This document shows positions 53,106-61,764 of a stretch of DNA of 64,000 nt, one piece after another. The translations under genes were made by a program, and so were the position numbers. The notes under the pieces were generated by a model. That model was not told where the DNA came from, did not search any database, and saw only the letters and a program-made list of their open reading frames with translations. Every line of letters begins with the position of its first letter. Within the stretch, counting starts at the first letter, position 1. The stretch comes from Zoogloea sp. LCSB751 (GTDB lineage Bacteria > Pseudomonadota > Gammaproteobacteria > Burkholderiales > Rhodocyclaceae). The stretch lies in assembly GCF_002028455.1 (NCBI RefSeq), contig NZ_MWUM01000028.1, positions 1 through 64,000 of the forward strand, in the 5' to 3' direction.

Positions 53106-54016
53106 GCCGGCAATCCTTTCTTCAGGGCGACCAGGCTGTCCCGGTCCATCAGCGGAATCTGTCTGGGTTCGGCAACGCCGAGGGCCTGCCACACGTCGAG
53201 GCCGTCGCGCAGGCCGGCGAAGCGCTGGCGGCGCTCCGTCAGGCGCGCCTGCTCGGCACGCAACGTGCTGCTCGCCGGCATCGGCTTCTGCCAGCCGGAC
53301 AGCAGCGCGATGGCGCCGTCACGGAAGCTGGCCGCATCGTCCTCCACCAGTTCGGCGCAGTCGCCGGTCAGGTAGCGGTGCTTGCCGCCGGTGACGCGCC
53401 ACACCAGCGCGCGGTCCTTGGAGTCGAACTCCTCGACGCCGGCGACGGTCTCGATGACCTCCGGGCCGGACAGGGCCAGCCGCCCCTCCTCGGACATCAC
53501 GATCGCCGAGCACAGGCGCGACACGATGCCCATGCCGCCGAAGGCGCCGCAGCTGCCGCCGACCAGCGCGATAACCGGCACGCCGGCTGCCCGCGTGTCG
53601 AGCACCGCCCGCATGACCTCGGAGATGGCGATCAGCCCGGCGTTGGCTTCGTGCAGGCGCACGCCGCCGGAGTCAGCCATGAAGATCACCGCCGCCGGCT
53701 TGTCCTGCACCGCGCGGCGCAGCAGGCCGACGATCTTGGCGCCGTGGATCTCACCCACCGCGCCGCCCATGAACTGCCCTTCCTGGGCGATCACCAGCAC
53801 CGGCCGTCCGCCGAGGCTCGCCGCCCCGACGATCACGCCATCGTCGAAGGCGCCGGGGATGTCCAGCACCGCCAGGTGCGGGCTCGGCTCGGAGGCCTCC
53901 GGCGGCAAAAATTCGCGGAAGCTGCCGGCATCCAGCACCGCCGCCACGCGGGCGCGGGCGCTGGCCTCGAAGTAACTGCGGCGCAGCACCAGCTTGTTGG
54001 CCACGGGCGCGTTCAT
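53102..54016 (-). CDS. mdcD: malonate decarboxylase beta subunit (malonyl-ACP decarboxylase)
   Basis: This 304-residue subunit of carboxyltransferase fold forms the decarboxylase with MdcE. FMGGAVGEIHGAKIVGLLRRA, VIFMADSGGVRLHEANAGLIA and VGGSCGAFGGMGIVSRLC are typical. The ATG at 54016 overlaps the mdcC stop by 4 bp, and the mdcE start overlaps its own stop. Such tight coupling suits subunits made in fixed ratio. Confidence 0.95.
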   Translation of the reverse strand: MNAPVANKLVLRRSYFEASARARVAAVLDAGSFREFLPPEASEPSPHLAVLDIPGAFDDGVIVGAASLGGRPVLVIAQEGQFMGGAVGEIHGAKIVGLLRRAVQDKPAAVIFMADSGGVRLHEANAGLIAISEVMRAVLDTRAAGVPVIALVGGSCGAFGGMGIVSRLCSAIVMSEEGRLALSGPEVIETVAGVEEFDSKDRALVWRVTGGKHRYLTGDCAELVEDDAASFRDGAIALLSGWQKPMPASSTLRAEQARLTERRQRFAGLRDGLDVWQALGVAEPRQIPLMDRDSLVALKKGLPA

Positions 54017-54327
54017 TGGACACCTCCGGTGTATTCGCCGAGGGCCTGGCCCAGGCGCAGGCTGACGACCGCCGGGGTCGCGCCCATGTCGTTGATGGCG
54101 ATGCGGGTGCCGCCGGCCGCGTGGCGGGCAGCGAATTCGGCGATGACGGCCTCCCAGATGCGGCCGAAGCCGCGGGCCGAGGTCTTCACCGACACGACGC
54201 AGGCGTCGGCCTCGTCGCCCGGACGGATCAGGATCTCCAGGTTGCCGGAGCCGACCACGCCGCACAGGGCCGCGCCGGCGGCCGGCGTAGCGGGCTGGGC
54301 GGGGAAACGGAATTCGAGTTTTTCCAT
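54013..54327 (-). CDS. mdcC: malonate decarboxylase acyl carrier protein (delta subunit)
   Basis: This 104-residue acyl carrier subunit has Ser27 in VVGSGNLEIL as the expected attachment site of the phosphoribosyl-dephospho-CoA arm. ISVKTSARGFGRIW-type residues and the C-terminal DMGATPAVVSLRLGQAL are conserved in MdcC. The ATG at 54327 lies 5 bp after the mdcA stop. It carries acetyl and malonyl as thioesters during the cycle. Confidence 0.94.
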   Translation of the reverse strand: MEKLEFRFPAQPATPAAGAALCGVVGSGNLEILIRPGDEADACVVSVKTSARGFGRIWEAVIAEFAARHAAGGTRIAINDMGATPAVVSLRLGQALGEYTGGVQ

Positions 54328-54332
54328 GGTGC

Positions 54333-55988
54333 TCACCAGTTGCGGAAACGGGCCGGCGGGGCGTAGAGGCCGCCCGACCAGCGCACGAGGTCTTTGATGG
54401 AACGGGCCGCGAGCAGGTCGCGGTTGGCCCGGCGAGGGTCGATGCCCAGGTCTTCGGCGCGGCGGATCACGCCGCGCTGGCGCAGTTGTTCGACCATCTG
54501 GCGATCGCGGGCCATGCCCACCGGCGTGAAGCCGGCGACGCCGCGGATGGCCTGTTCGCGCTCTTCCGGCGTGCGGCACAGCAGCAGGTTGGCGATGCCC
54601 TCCTCGGTCACGATGTGGGTCACGTCGTCGCCGTAGATCATGATCGGCGGCAACTCCATGCCCATGCTCTCCTGCAGCTTCCAGGCGTCCAGCTCTTCGA
54701 CGAAGACCGGCGCCATGTGCTCGCGGAAGGTCTCGACCATCTGCACCACCAGCTTGCGGCCGCGGATCGCGTTCGGCCCGCCAGCTTCGCGGCCGGCCTT
54801 CAGCCAGGCCGGCGAGGCGTGACGGCGGCCGTGGGGATCGGAGCCCATGTTGGGCGCGCCGCCGAAGCCGGTGATGCGCCCCAGCGTGGCGGTCGAGCTG
54901 TTGCCGGCCAGGTCCATCTGCAACGTCGAGCCGATGAACATGTCGCAGGCGTACAGGCCGGCTGTCTGGCTGAAGGCCCGGTTGGAGCGCATGCTGCCGT
55001 CGGCGCCGGTGAAGAACACATCGGAGCGGGCCGGGATGTAGTTCTCCATGCCCACTTCAGAGCCGAAGCTGTGGATGGACTCGACGCAGCCGGACTCGAT
55101 GGCCGGGATCAGCGTCGGGTGCGGGTTGAGCGCCCAGTGGGTGCAGATCTTGCCCTTCAGGCCCAGCTCGGTGGCGTAGGTCGGCAGCAGCAGCTCGATG
55201 GCCGCGGTGTCGAAGCCGATGCCGTGGTTGAGGCGCTTGACGCCGTACTCGGCGTAGATGCCCTTCAAGGCCATCATCGCCATCAGCACCTGCACGTCGG
55301 TGATCTGCGCCGGGTCGCGGGTGAACAGCGGCTCGATGTAGTTGGGCCGCGGCGCGACGACGTAGAAATCCACCCAGTCGGCGGGGATGTCCACCCGCGG
55401 CAGCGTGTCCACCAGCTCGTTCACCTGGGCGATCACGATGCCACCCTTGAAGGCTGTCGCCTCGACGATGGCCGGCGTGTCCTCGGTGTTGGGGCCGGTG
55501 TACAGATTGCCGGCGGCGTCCGCGGCGTGGGCGGCGATCAGGCACACGTTCGGGGTCAGGTCCACGAAGTAGCGGCCGAACAGTTCCAGGTAGGTGTGGA
55601 TCGCGCCGATCTCGATCTGGCGGTCCTGCACCAGACGGGCCAGACGCCCGCCCTGGGGGCCGGAGAAGGAGAAGTCGAGCTTGCTGGCGATGCCGCGCTC
55701 GAACAAATCCACATGGCTGGGCAGGGCCAGCACCGACTGCACCATGTGCAGGTCGTGCAGGCGTTCGGGGCTGCAGTCGGCCAGGGTTTCGGAAAGAAAG
55801 TCGGCCTGCTTCTGGTTGTTGCCTTCGAGGCAGACCCGGTCGCCCGGTTCGATCACCGCTTCGAGCAGCTCGCCGACGCGGGGCGCCTCGACGCGGCGCG
55901 CCAGCCCGAGGGCGGCGGCCCGTTCCAGGCGCTGCTGGCGGCCACGGCGACGGGTGTCCCAGGCTCCGGCAGGATGGGGAGCGTTCAT
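54333..55988 (-). CDS. mdcA: malonate decarboxylase alpha subunit (acetyl-ACP:malonate transferase)
   Basis: This 551-residue subunit swaps acetyl for malonyl on the acyl carrier protein, releasing acetate. It resembles CoA-transferases in fold. LEGNNQKQADFLSETLADCSP near the N-terminus and GSTLQMDLAGNSSTATLGRITGFGGAPNMGSDP are family hallmarks. It follows madM by 35 bp. It has the usual full length. Confidence 0.96.
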   Translation of the reverse strand: MNAPHPAGAWDTRRRGRQQRLERAAALGLARRVEAPRVGELLEAVIEPGDRVCLEGNNQKQADFLSETLADCSPERLHDLHMVQSVLALPSHVDLFERGIASKLDFSFSGPQGGRLARLVQDRQIEIGAIHTYLELFGRYFVDLTPNVCLIAAHAADAAGNLYTGPNTEDTPAIVEATAFKGGIVIAQVNELVDTLPRVDIPADWVDFYVVAPRPNYIEPLFTRDPAQITDVQVLMAMMALKGIYAEYGVKRLNHGIGFDTAAIELLLPTYATELGLKGKICTHWALNPHPTLIPAIESGCVESIHSFGSEVGMENYIPARSDVFFTGADGSMRSNRAFSQTAGLYACDMFIGSTLQMDLAGNSSTATLGRITGFGGAPNMGSDPHGRRHASPAWLKAGREAGGPNAIRGRKLVVQMVETFREHMAPVFVEELDAWKLQESMGMELPPIMIYGDDVTHIVTEEGIANLLLCRTPEEREQAIRGVAGFTPVGMARDRQMVEQLRQRGVIRRAEDLGIDPRRANRDLLAARSIKDLVRWSGGLYAPPARFRNW

Positions 55989-56023
55989 GGAATCTCCTGT
56001 TGTGTCAGGTTGGGGAAGCCGGC

Positions 56024-56785
56024 TCAGCCGACGATGGCCTTGGTGGCCAGGAACAGGACCGACGGGCCCATCAGGCAGCCCAGGCCGGTGTGGAAGGTGG
56101 CGACCAGCGCGCCGTAGGGGACCAGGCGCCGGTCGGTGGCGGCCAGGCCCGCCGACACGCCGCTGACGGTACCGGCGAGGCCGCCGAAGACCATCGCCGA
56201 GCGCGGGTTGTCGAGGCCCATGAAGCGGGCGGCGACCGGCGTGAACACCATCACCATGATGGCCTTGATGAGGCCGGTGGCGATGGCCAGCGCCATCAGG
56301 TCGGAGCTGGCGCCGATGGCGGCGCCGGTCACCGGGCCGACGATGTAGGTCACCGCGCCGGCGCCGATGGTGGTCATCGCCACCGCGTCGGTGTAGCCCA
56401 TCGACCAGGCCACGCTGGCCCCGACAACGAAGGGAATGATGGTGCCCAGCAGCAGGGCCATCACGCCGACCAGACCGGCTTTCTTGGCCTCATCCACATG
56501 CACCTCGAAGGCGGTGGCGACGATCGCGAAGTCGCGCATCATGGCGCCGCCCATCAGGCCGATGCCGGCGAACAGCTTGAGATCGGCGAGGCCCTTGCTG
56601 CCGCCGGTCTGGATGCCGCCCCAGTAGGCCAGCGCCAGGCCGATCACGATGGCGATGGCCGAGCCATGCACACGGCCGAAGGTGAGCTTGCGGGACAGGT
56701 GGACCGAGATCCACATGATCAGGCCGACGAAGGCGAAGGCGCCGACGAGGCTGTTTTCGCGGATGGCGTGTTCAATCATTTCCAT
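56024..56785 (-). CDS. madM: malonate transporter, MadM subunit
   Basis: This 253-residue membrane protein has about eight helices. GLMGGAMMRDFAIVATAFEVHV and ITYIVGPVTGAAIGAS-like segments match MadM. With MadL it imports malonate, probably with sodium or protons. The ATG at 56785 is preceded by GAGGAAG, and the longer frame overlapping madL is not needed. Together with madL it heads the operon, so uptake and breakdown are co-expressed. Confidence 0.94.
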   Translation of the reverse strand: MEMIEHAIRENSLVGAFAFVGLIMWISVHLSRKLTFGRVHGSAIAIVIGLALAYWGGIQTGGSKGLADLKLFAGIGLMGGAMMRDFAIVATAFEVHVDEAKKAGLVGVMALLLGTIIPFVVGASVAWSMGYTDAVAMTTIGAGAVTYIVGPVTGAAIGASSDLMALAIATGLIKAIMVMVFTPVAARFMGLDNPRSAMVFGGLAGTVSGVSAGLAATDRRLVPYGALVATFHTGLGCLMGPSVLFLATKAIVG

Positions 56786-56804
56786 GGTGTCTTCCTCTCT
56801 TCCC

Positions 56805-57206
56805 TCAGGACTCTTCGGCCACGGTGCCGGTCTGCCAGGAGGCATCCTGGCTCTTCGGGCCGGTACGGTTGATCAGGGCGATCGTGCAGGCGCACAGCAG
56901 CACCGCACCGACCGCGGAGATCAGTGCCACCGGGCCGCCCTTGAGGGCCGCCACCACGTTCTGCTGGGCAGCCATGGCGACCACCACCGGGATGTACATG
57001 GCGGCCCAGAAACCCACGCCGGCCTCGGTGGTGTCGGGCATCAGGCCGCGCTTGTGCAGATAAACCCGCGCCGAGATCAGCAGCATCATCGCGATGCCGA
57101 CGCCGCCGACGTTGGCCTTGACGCCGATGAAGGCGCCCAGCAGGTCGCCTATATAGACGCCGAGCAGGTGGCAGGCGGCCAGGATGGCCGTTCCGTAAAT
57201 GATCAT
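56805..57206 (-). CDS. madL: malonate transporter, MadL subunit
   Basis: This 133-residue membrane protein has four predicted helices and contains YGTAILAACHLLGVYIGDLLGA and ANVGGVGIAMMLLI, typical of MadL. It is the first gene of madLM-mdcACDEGBH, with an AGGAGG site before the ATG at 57206. It is divergent from the GntR regulator gene across a 188-bp AT-rich control region. Confidence 0.94.
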   Translation of the reverse strand: MIIYGTAILAACHLLGVYIGDLLGAFIGVKANVGGVGIAMMLLISARVYLHKRGLMPDTTEAGVGFWAAMYIPVVVAMAAQQNVVAALKGGPVALISAVGAVLLCACTIALINRTGPKSQDASWQTGTVAEES

Positions 57207-57301
57207 TTCGTTTCCTCCTAGTGTGGCCGGGCCACGGTGATGGGATTTACCGAGCTTCTTGATGAGCTTTCAAACGCAACTCATGAATTCACTAGCAGCG
57301 T

Positions 57302-57379
57302 TTATGTATTCATAAGTTTTGTTTGTGTATACAAGATTAATCTCCGTGGACACAAAGTCAAGGGCTTTGTATAGTCAAT
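57302..57379. promoter_or_regulatory. candidate MdcY operator sites in the madL-mdcY control region
   Basis: Three sites are visible in an AT-rich stretch. TGTGTATACAAG (57324-57335) matches 9 of 12 positions of ATTGTATACAAT, the site I recall for MdcY of Acinetobacter. TTATGTATTCATAA (57302-57315) is an inverted repeat. TTTGTATAGTCAAT (57366-57379) overlaps the likely mdcY promoter region. The spacing suggests repression of both divergent units. Confidence 0.55.
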
Positions 57380-57394
57380 CGAAAGGAGCAAAAC

Positions 57395-58099
57395 ATGGAC
57401 GCACTCAACCCCACGCCGGTCCGGCGCTCGGAGCAACTGGGCGAGGAAATCGAGGAACGCATCGTCACCGGCGTTTACCCGCCGGGCATGCGCCTGGACG
57501 AGCAGGAACTGGCCGCCGCCTTCGGCGTGTCGCGCACGCCGATCCGCGAGGCACTGATCCAGCTGGCGTCAATCGGCCTGGTGGATATCCGCCCGCGCCG
57601 CGGCGCGACGGTTCCGGAGATGAGCGCCGACCGGCTATGTGAAATGTTCGAGGTGATGGCCGAGCTGGAGTCGATGTGTGGCCGCCTGGCCGCGCGGCGC
57701 ATCCTGCCAGCCGAGCTGGCCCGCCTGCGCGATGCCCACCAGGCTTGCGAGGAAGCGCGGGACGCCGGCAAGCCGGATCTGTATTACCAGCTCAACGAAG
57801 TCTTCCACCGCCGCATCTACGAGGCCAGCCACAACGGCTTCCTCGCCGAGCAGGCCACTGCGCTGCACCGCCGCCTGCGCCCCTACCGGCGCCTGCAGCT
57901 GCGGGTGCGCAACCGCATGCAGTCCTCGTTCTCGGAGCACGCGGGCATCGTTGAGGCCATCGTCGCCGGCGACGGCGAGCAGGCCGCCAGCCTGCTGCGT
58001 GCCCACGTGGTAGTGCAGGGCGAGCGCTTCACCGACCTGGTCGCCACGCTGCGCCAGATGAACGCCCCGGCCGAACCGGAAGCCGCTACCGCGCAATAG
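57395..58099 (+). CDS. mdcY: GntR-family (FCD) regulator of the malonate operon
   Basis: This 234-residue regulator has an N-terminal winged helix (about 10-75: LGEEIEERIVTGVYPPGMRL then ELAAAFGVSRTPIREALIQL) and a C-terminal FCD ligand domain with metal-site candidates EVFHRRIYEASHN and FSEHAGIVEAI. An AAAGGAG site fixes the ATG at 57395. The divergent position next to madL and palindromes like the known MdcY target point to malonate-responsive repression, as in Acinetobacter. The symbol is by analogy. Confidence 0.85.
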   Translation: MDALNPTPVRRSEQLGEEIEERIVTGVYPPGMRLDEQELAAAFGVSRTPIREALIQLASIGLVDIRPRRGATVPEMSADRLCEMFEVMAELESMCGRLAARRILPAELARLRDAHQACEEARDAGKPDLYYQLNEVFHRRIYEASHNGFLAEQATALHRRLRPYRRLQLRVRNRMQSSFSEHAGIVEAIVAGDGEQAASLLRAHVVVQGERFTDLVATLRQMNAPAEPEAATAQ

Positions 58100-58189
58100 A
58101 GCGCGCCGCTCTCAAGGAAACGTCGGGCCGCCCCGGGTTTTCTTGCCCCCTCGGGGGGCCGGCTGGACACAGCCCGGCCCTGGGGGCGC

Positions 58190-58975
58190 TTATAACGCGG
58201 TGCGGCCGCGCAGTTCGCCGGGCGTCACGCCGAACATGCCGCGGAAGGCGGCGATGAAGGCCGAGGTGGATTCGTAGCCATGGGCCAGGGCCACGTCCGT
58301 CACGCTGTCGCCGGCCTCCAGCGCATCGAGGGACAGCAGCAGACGCAGGCGCTGCCGCCACTCGCCGAAGCCCAGCCCGGTCTCCTTGACGAACAGGCGC
58401 GCCAGCGTGCGCTCCGACGCCCCGGCCTCAACGGCCCACTGGGCCAGGCTGCGCGTGTCGTCCGGCTGCTCCTGCAGCGCCGCGCAGATCACGCTGAGGC
58501 GCCGGTCCTGCGGCAGCGGCAGGCCGAAGCCGGCCCGCGGCAGCCCGGCCAGCTCGTCCAGCAGCACTGCCACCAGCCGCCCCGCCGGGCCGGCCTCGTC
58601 GTACTCCACCGGCAACTCACCGATGCGCCGGATCAGCTCCCGCACCAGCGGGCTCATCTCCAGCACGCAGCATTCCGCCGGCAGGGCCGCCGCCGCGGCC
58701 GGCGTGACGTACAGGCTGCGCATCTCGGTGCGGCGGCGGTTGACCACCTGGTGCGGCAGGTCCGGCGGAATCCACACCGCGAAGCGCGGCGGCGCCACAT
58801 AGTCGCCGGCTGCCGTACGCACCCCCAGCACGCCGCTGCTGGCGTAGGACAGCTGGCACCATGGATGGCTGTGCTCCTCGGTCCATGAACCGGGCGCCAG
58901 GCTTTCATGGCGGTTGTACAGCGGGCGCGGCAGGCTCGCCATGCTCGGCACGTTGCGCTTGTTGGGGGCGTTCAT
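58190..58975 (-). CDS. AraC-family transcriptional regulator (cupin + HTH)
   Basis: This 261-residue regulator has an N-terminal cupin-like sensor (EEHSHPWCQLSYASSGVLGV, PPDLPHQVV) and a C-terminal double HTH (about 160-255, EAGASERTLARLFVKETGLGF then VTDVALAHGYESTSAFIAAF). It is divergent from the SBF-like symporter gene, with 94 bp between the starts. Repeats of a TGTC-GTTA pattern (near 58984 and 59013) may be its sites. It probably controls the transporter. Confidence 0.9.
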   Translation of the reverse strand: MNAPNKRNVPSMASLPRPLYNRHESLAPGSWTEEHSHPWCQLSYASSGVLGVRTAAGDYVAPPRFAVWIPPDLPHQVVNRRRTEMRSLYVTPAAAAALPAECCVLEMSPLVRELIRRIGELPVEYDEAGPAGRLVAVLLDELAGLPRAGFGLPLPQDRRLSVICAALQEQPDDTRSLAQWAVEAGASERTLARLFVKETGLGFGEWRQRLRLLLSLDALEAGDSVTDVALAHGYESTSAFIAAFRGMFGVTPGELRGRTAL

Positions 58976-59069
58976 GGATAGCTTGTCAGTTAATCGCTAT
59001 TCGTTGTCGATCTGTCGTTAGAAAGACAGCCTGCCACACCTTAGAGTGCACCACCATACCCATAACGAC

Positions 59070-60107
59070 ATGGAGCCCAACGTGCCCTCCAACCCCAACA
59101 CTGCAAGCGGCCTCCAACAACTGCGCACCTGGCTGCACAAGGAATGGTTCCTCGTCGGCATGTTCGGCGCGGTCGTCCTCGCCACCCTGCTACCCGACCT
59201 GGGCCGCAGCGGCGGCGTTCTGCATGGCGACGTGCTCACCGACATCGGCATCGCCATCGTGTTCTTCCTGCACGGCCTGGGCCTGTCCTTCGCCAGCCTG
59301 CGCCAGGGCATCATGAACTGGCGCATCCACGCGGTGGTGCAGAGCATGACCTTCGCAGTCTTCCCGCTGGTGTGGTTCATCGCCGACGCGCTGGTCGGCC
59401 AATGGCTGCCCCGCGACTTGGCGCTGGGCTTCTGCTACCTGTGCGCGCTGCCGTCCACCATCTCGTCGTCGGTGGCGATGACCGGCCTGGCCCGCGGTAA
59501 CGTGCCGGCGGCGATCTTCAACGCCACCCTGTCGAGCGTGCTGGGCATCGTGCTGACGCCGCTGCTGGTGACCCTGTTCACCCAAGTGGACGGCCAGGGC
59601 CTGCCCTTCCTCGCAACCGTGCTGAGCATCGCCAAGCTGCTCTTGTTGCCCCTCGTGCTCGGCCAGCTGATGCGCCCGCTGCTGCACGCCTGGCACCAGC
59701 GCCACAAGAAGCTGACCACCCTGCTCGACCGCTGGGTGATCCTGATGCTGGTGTACTCGGCCTTCTGCGACTCGGTGGCTTCGGGCCTGTGGCGCAACAA
59801 CGGCATCGGCACGCTGCTCACGGCGATGCTCGGCGCCGCCCTGGTGCTGGCCCTGGTGTTGGTGCTGACCACCTGGCTGTCGCGGCGCTTCGGCTTCAAG
59901 GTGGAAGACGAAATCACCACGGTGTTCTGCGGCTCGAAGAAGACCCTCGCCTCCGGCGTGCCGATGGCCAAGCTGCTGTTCGGCGCCAACCCCGCCATCG
60001 GCCTGATCGTGCTGCCGATCATGTTCTACCACCAGATCCAGCTCTTCGTGTGCTCGCTGCTGGCCAACCGCTACGCCCTGCGCAAGGATGCCGCGGCCAC
60101 CCATTGA
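59070..60107 (+). CDS. bile acid:sodium symporter-like transporter (SBF_like, YfeH type)
   Basis: This 345-residue membrane protein has about ten helices. CALPSTISSSVAMTGLARGNVPAA and FCGSKKTLASGVPMAKLLFG are the two discontinuous-helix motifs of the SBF_like/YfeH group. Substrates of this subgroup are mostly unknown. The start is uncertain: ATG at 59070 or GTG at 59046, neither with a strong ribosome-binding site. An AraC regulator is divergent and likely controls it. Confidence 0.88.
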   Translation: MEPNVPSNPNTASGLQQLRTWLHKEWFLVGMFGAVVLATLLPDLGRSGGVLHGDVLTDIGIAIVFFLHGLGLSFASLRQGIMNWRIHAVVQSMTFAVFPLVWFIADALVGQWLPRDLALGFCYLCALPSTISSSVAMTGLARGNVPAAIFNATLSSVLGIVLTPLLVTLFTQVDGQGLPFLATVLSIAKLLLLPLVLGQLMRPLLHAWHQRHKKLTTLLDRWVILMLVYSAFCDSVASGLWRNNGIGTLLTAMLGAALVLALVLVLTTWLSRRFGFKVEDEITTVFCGSKKTLASGVPMAKLLFGANPAIGLIVLPIMFYHQIQLFVCSLLANRYALRKDAAATH

Positions 60108-60160
60108 TGCGGCAGCGCGTCATAATGGCGGGACACCACCCACACCCGCCTTATGACGCC

Positions 60161-60484
60161 ATGAGCACCGAAACCGCCAGCACCGTCCGCCACTTCGTCA
60201 CCTACAGCGGCGTCAGCCTGCCGCTGAACCTCACCTCGCCGCTGGAAGAAGCGGACCTGCGCAATCGCATCACCTTCTACCGCGCCTACTACGACGCGGC
60301 CGACCGCATGACCACCTGCGAGAAGGTCGTCTACGGCGAGATCGAATCCGCCCACCATTACAGCTACTACCCGAGCGGCGCCCTGCAGCAGGCCAAGGTC
60401 GTGCAGGTGATCGACGAGGAAACCACGCTGATGGACTACGCCGAGGACGGCACCCTGCTCGCCTCGACCACGCTGGACGACTGA
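60161..60484 (+). CDS. small conserved hypothetical protein (possibly DUF6156)
   Basis: This 107-residue acidic protein starts at the ATG at 60161. FVTYSGVSLPLNLTSPLEEADLRNRITFYRAYYD near the N-terminus resembles what I recall of the DUF6156 family. The C-terminal YYPSGALQQAKVVQVIDEET may form a beta sheet. No motif suggests catalysis. It begins a run of small same-strand genes. Confidence 0.72.
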   Translation: MSTETASTVRHFVTYSGVSLPLNLTSPLEEADLRNRITFYRAYYDAADRMTTCEKVVYGEIESAHHYSYYPSGALQQAKVVQVIDEETTLMDYAEDGTLLASTTLDD

Positions 60485-60502
60485 GCGGCACGGAACTTCG
60501 CC

Positions 60503-60757
60503 TTGGCCACCCAGTCTGCAGAACGTCGCCGCTGCCTCAGCTGCAACCGCTGGGGCGGCGAACGACGGCCCGGTGCCGAGCCCGACACCGTCGAATACGA
60601 TGAGGACAACGACCGCGGCCCCTGCCAGGAAGGCCCCTGGCACGGCACCAGCCGTCGCGGCCCGCGCAACGCCTGCGGCCAGTGGCTGAAGTGGATCGCC
60701 CTGGAAAGCGCCCCGGCAGCGCCCGCCCCTGCCCCTCCGGACAAGACCGCCCCATGA
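60503..60757 (+). CDS. small Cys-containing protein of unknown function
   Basis: This 84-residue frame probably starts at TTG (60503). It holds CLSC (Cys11/Cys14) and two more Cys (about 41 and 58), which could bind zinc, plus a conserved-looking CNRWGGERRPGAEPDTVEYD. The stop overlaps the ATG of the thioredoxin-like gene (ATGA), so translation is coupled. The pairing suggests a redox-linked role, which is inference. Confidence 0.55.
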   Translation: MATQSAERRRCLSCNRWGGERRPGAEPDTVEYDEDNDRGPCQEGPWHGTSRRGPRNACGQWLKWIALESAPAAPAPAPPDKTAP

Positions 60758-61146
60758 CCACCCCGACCGACACGCCCGAATTCCTTGTCGCCTGCCTGTG
60801 TGCTGCCTGGTGCGGCACCTGCCGCGACTACCGCGCCGGCTTCGAAGCCATGGCCGAACACTTCCCGAACGCCCGCTTCCTGTGGCTCGACGTGGAAGAC
60901 GAAGCCGACCTGCTCGACGACTACGATGTCGAGAACTTTCCCACCGTGCTGATCCAGCGCGCCGAGGACGTGCTGTTCTTCGGTACGATGCTGCCGCACC
61001 ACCACCTGCTGCAGCGCACCGTCGAAACCTTCCACGCCCAGAGCCCGGAAGAAAGCCACCACTACGCCCACGCCGACCCCTTGCGCAAAAGCTGGCAAAA
61101 CGAATACAACCTGCGCAGGGCACTGGCCGACCGGGCAGAAGACTGA
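60754..61146 (+). CDS. thioredoxin-like protein
   Basis: This 130-residue cytoplasmic protein has the active-site motif WCGTC (Cys20, Cys23) after a short strand. ARFLWLDVEDEADLLDDYDVENFPTVLI contains the cis-Pro (NFPT) of the fold. The active site differs from the WCGPC of thioredoxin by Thr for Pro. A charged, His-rich C-terminal extension follows. It is coupled by ATGA to the Cys-containing small protein upstream. Confidence 0.88.
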   Translation: MTTPTDTPEFLVACLCAAWCGTCRDYRAGFEAMAEHFPNARFLWLDVEDEADLLDDYDVENFPTVLIQRAEDVLFFGTMLPHHHLLQRTVETFHAQSPEESHHYAHADPLRKSWQNEYNLRRALADRAED

Positions 61147-61149
61147 CTC

Positions 61150-61175
61150 GTTGGGGCGAATGAATTCGCCCCAAC
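61150..61175. repeat. REP-like palindrome, single-hairpin copy
   Basis: GTTGGGGCGAA and TTCGCCCCAAC form a perfect inverted repeat around TGAA. It shares the GGGCGAATGAATTCGCCC core with the two larger elements at 31271 and 49089. It lies 4 bp after the thioredoxin-like stop. Confidence 0.75.
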
Positions 61176-61251
61176 TGGAAAATAAGCCCCGGTGCCTGGG
61201 CCTGGCCCTGCAACACGGCACGACAAGAACACATCACAAGGAGAGAGACCC

Positions 61252-61662
61252 ATGGACGACTGCATTTTCTGCCGCATCGTGCGCGGCGAGCTGCCCGCAT
61301 CGAAGGTTTACGAGGATGAGCACACCCTCGCCTTCATGAACATCATGGCCGGCAACCCGGGCCATACGCTGGTCATCGCCAAGCCGCACCGGGAGAACAT
61401 CTACACCCTGGAAGACGAACTCGCCGAGGCGGTGTTCCGCACCACCACGCGGGTCGCCAAGGCGGTGCGGGAAGCCGCCGGCTGCGAGGGCGTGTCCCTG
61501 TTCCAGGCCAACGAAGTGGCCGGCGGGCAGACCGTCTTCCACTTCCACCTCCACGTGCTGCCCCGCGTGACCGGCGACAAGCTGCCCGGCGTGTGGCCGG
61601 CCACCGCGCCGAGCCGCGTCGAACTCGACGAGATGGCGGCCCGCCTGCGCGCCGCACTCTAG
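61252..61662 (+). CDS. HIT-family nucleotide-binding hydrolase (HinT-like)
   Basis: This 136-residue protein has the histidine triad HFHLHVLPR near residues 99-107. An N-terminal CIFC zinc-type motif and NPGHTLVIAKPHRENIYTLE are present. HIT proteins hydrolyse nucleoside phosphoramidates or aminoacyl-AMP. The ATG at 61252 has an AAGGAG site; the frame is open further upstream. It stands alone between the REP copy and the channel gene. Confidence 0.93.
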   Translation: MDDCIFCRIVRGELPASKVYEDEHTLAFMNIMAGNPGHTLVIAKPHRENIYTLEDELAEAVFRTTTRVAKAVREAAGCEGVSLFQANEVAGGQTVFHFHLHVLPRVTGDKLPGVWPATAPSRVELDEMAARLRAAL

Positions 61663-61764
61663 CCTCCGCCGAACACCGCCGGCCCCGCCCCTCGCGAGAG
61701 GCGCGGGGCTGTTTCCCATTGCCCCACCGATCATGATGCCGCACCAGAGCGGTATCCCGAGACC

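Noticed and set aside
58100..58189. Terminator between mdcY and the AraC gene
   Set aside because: GC-rich inverted repeats are present, but no T-run follows on either strand.
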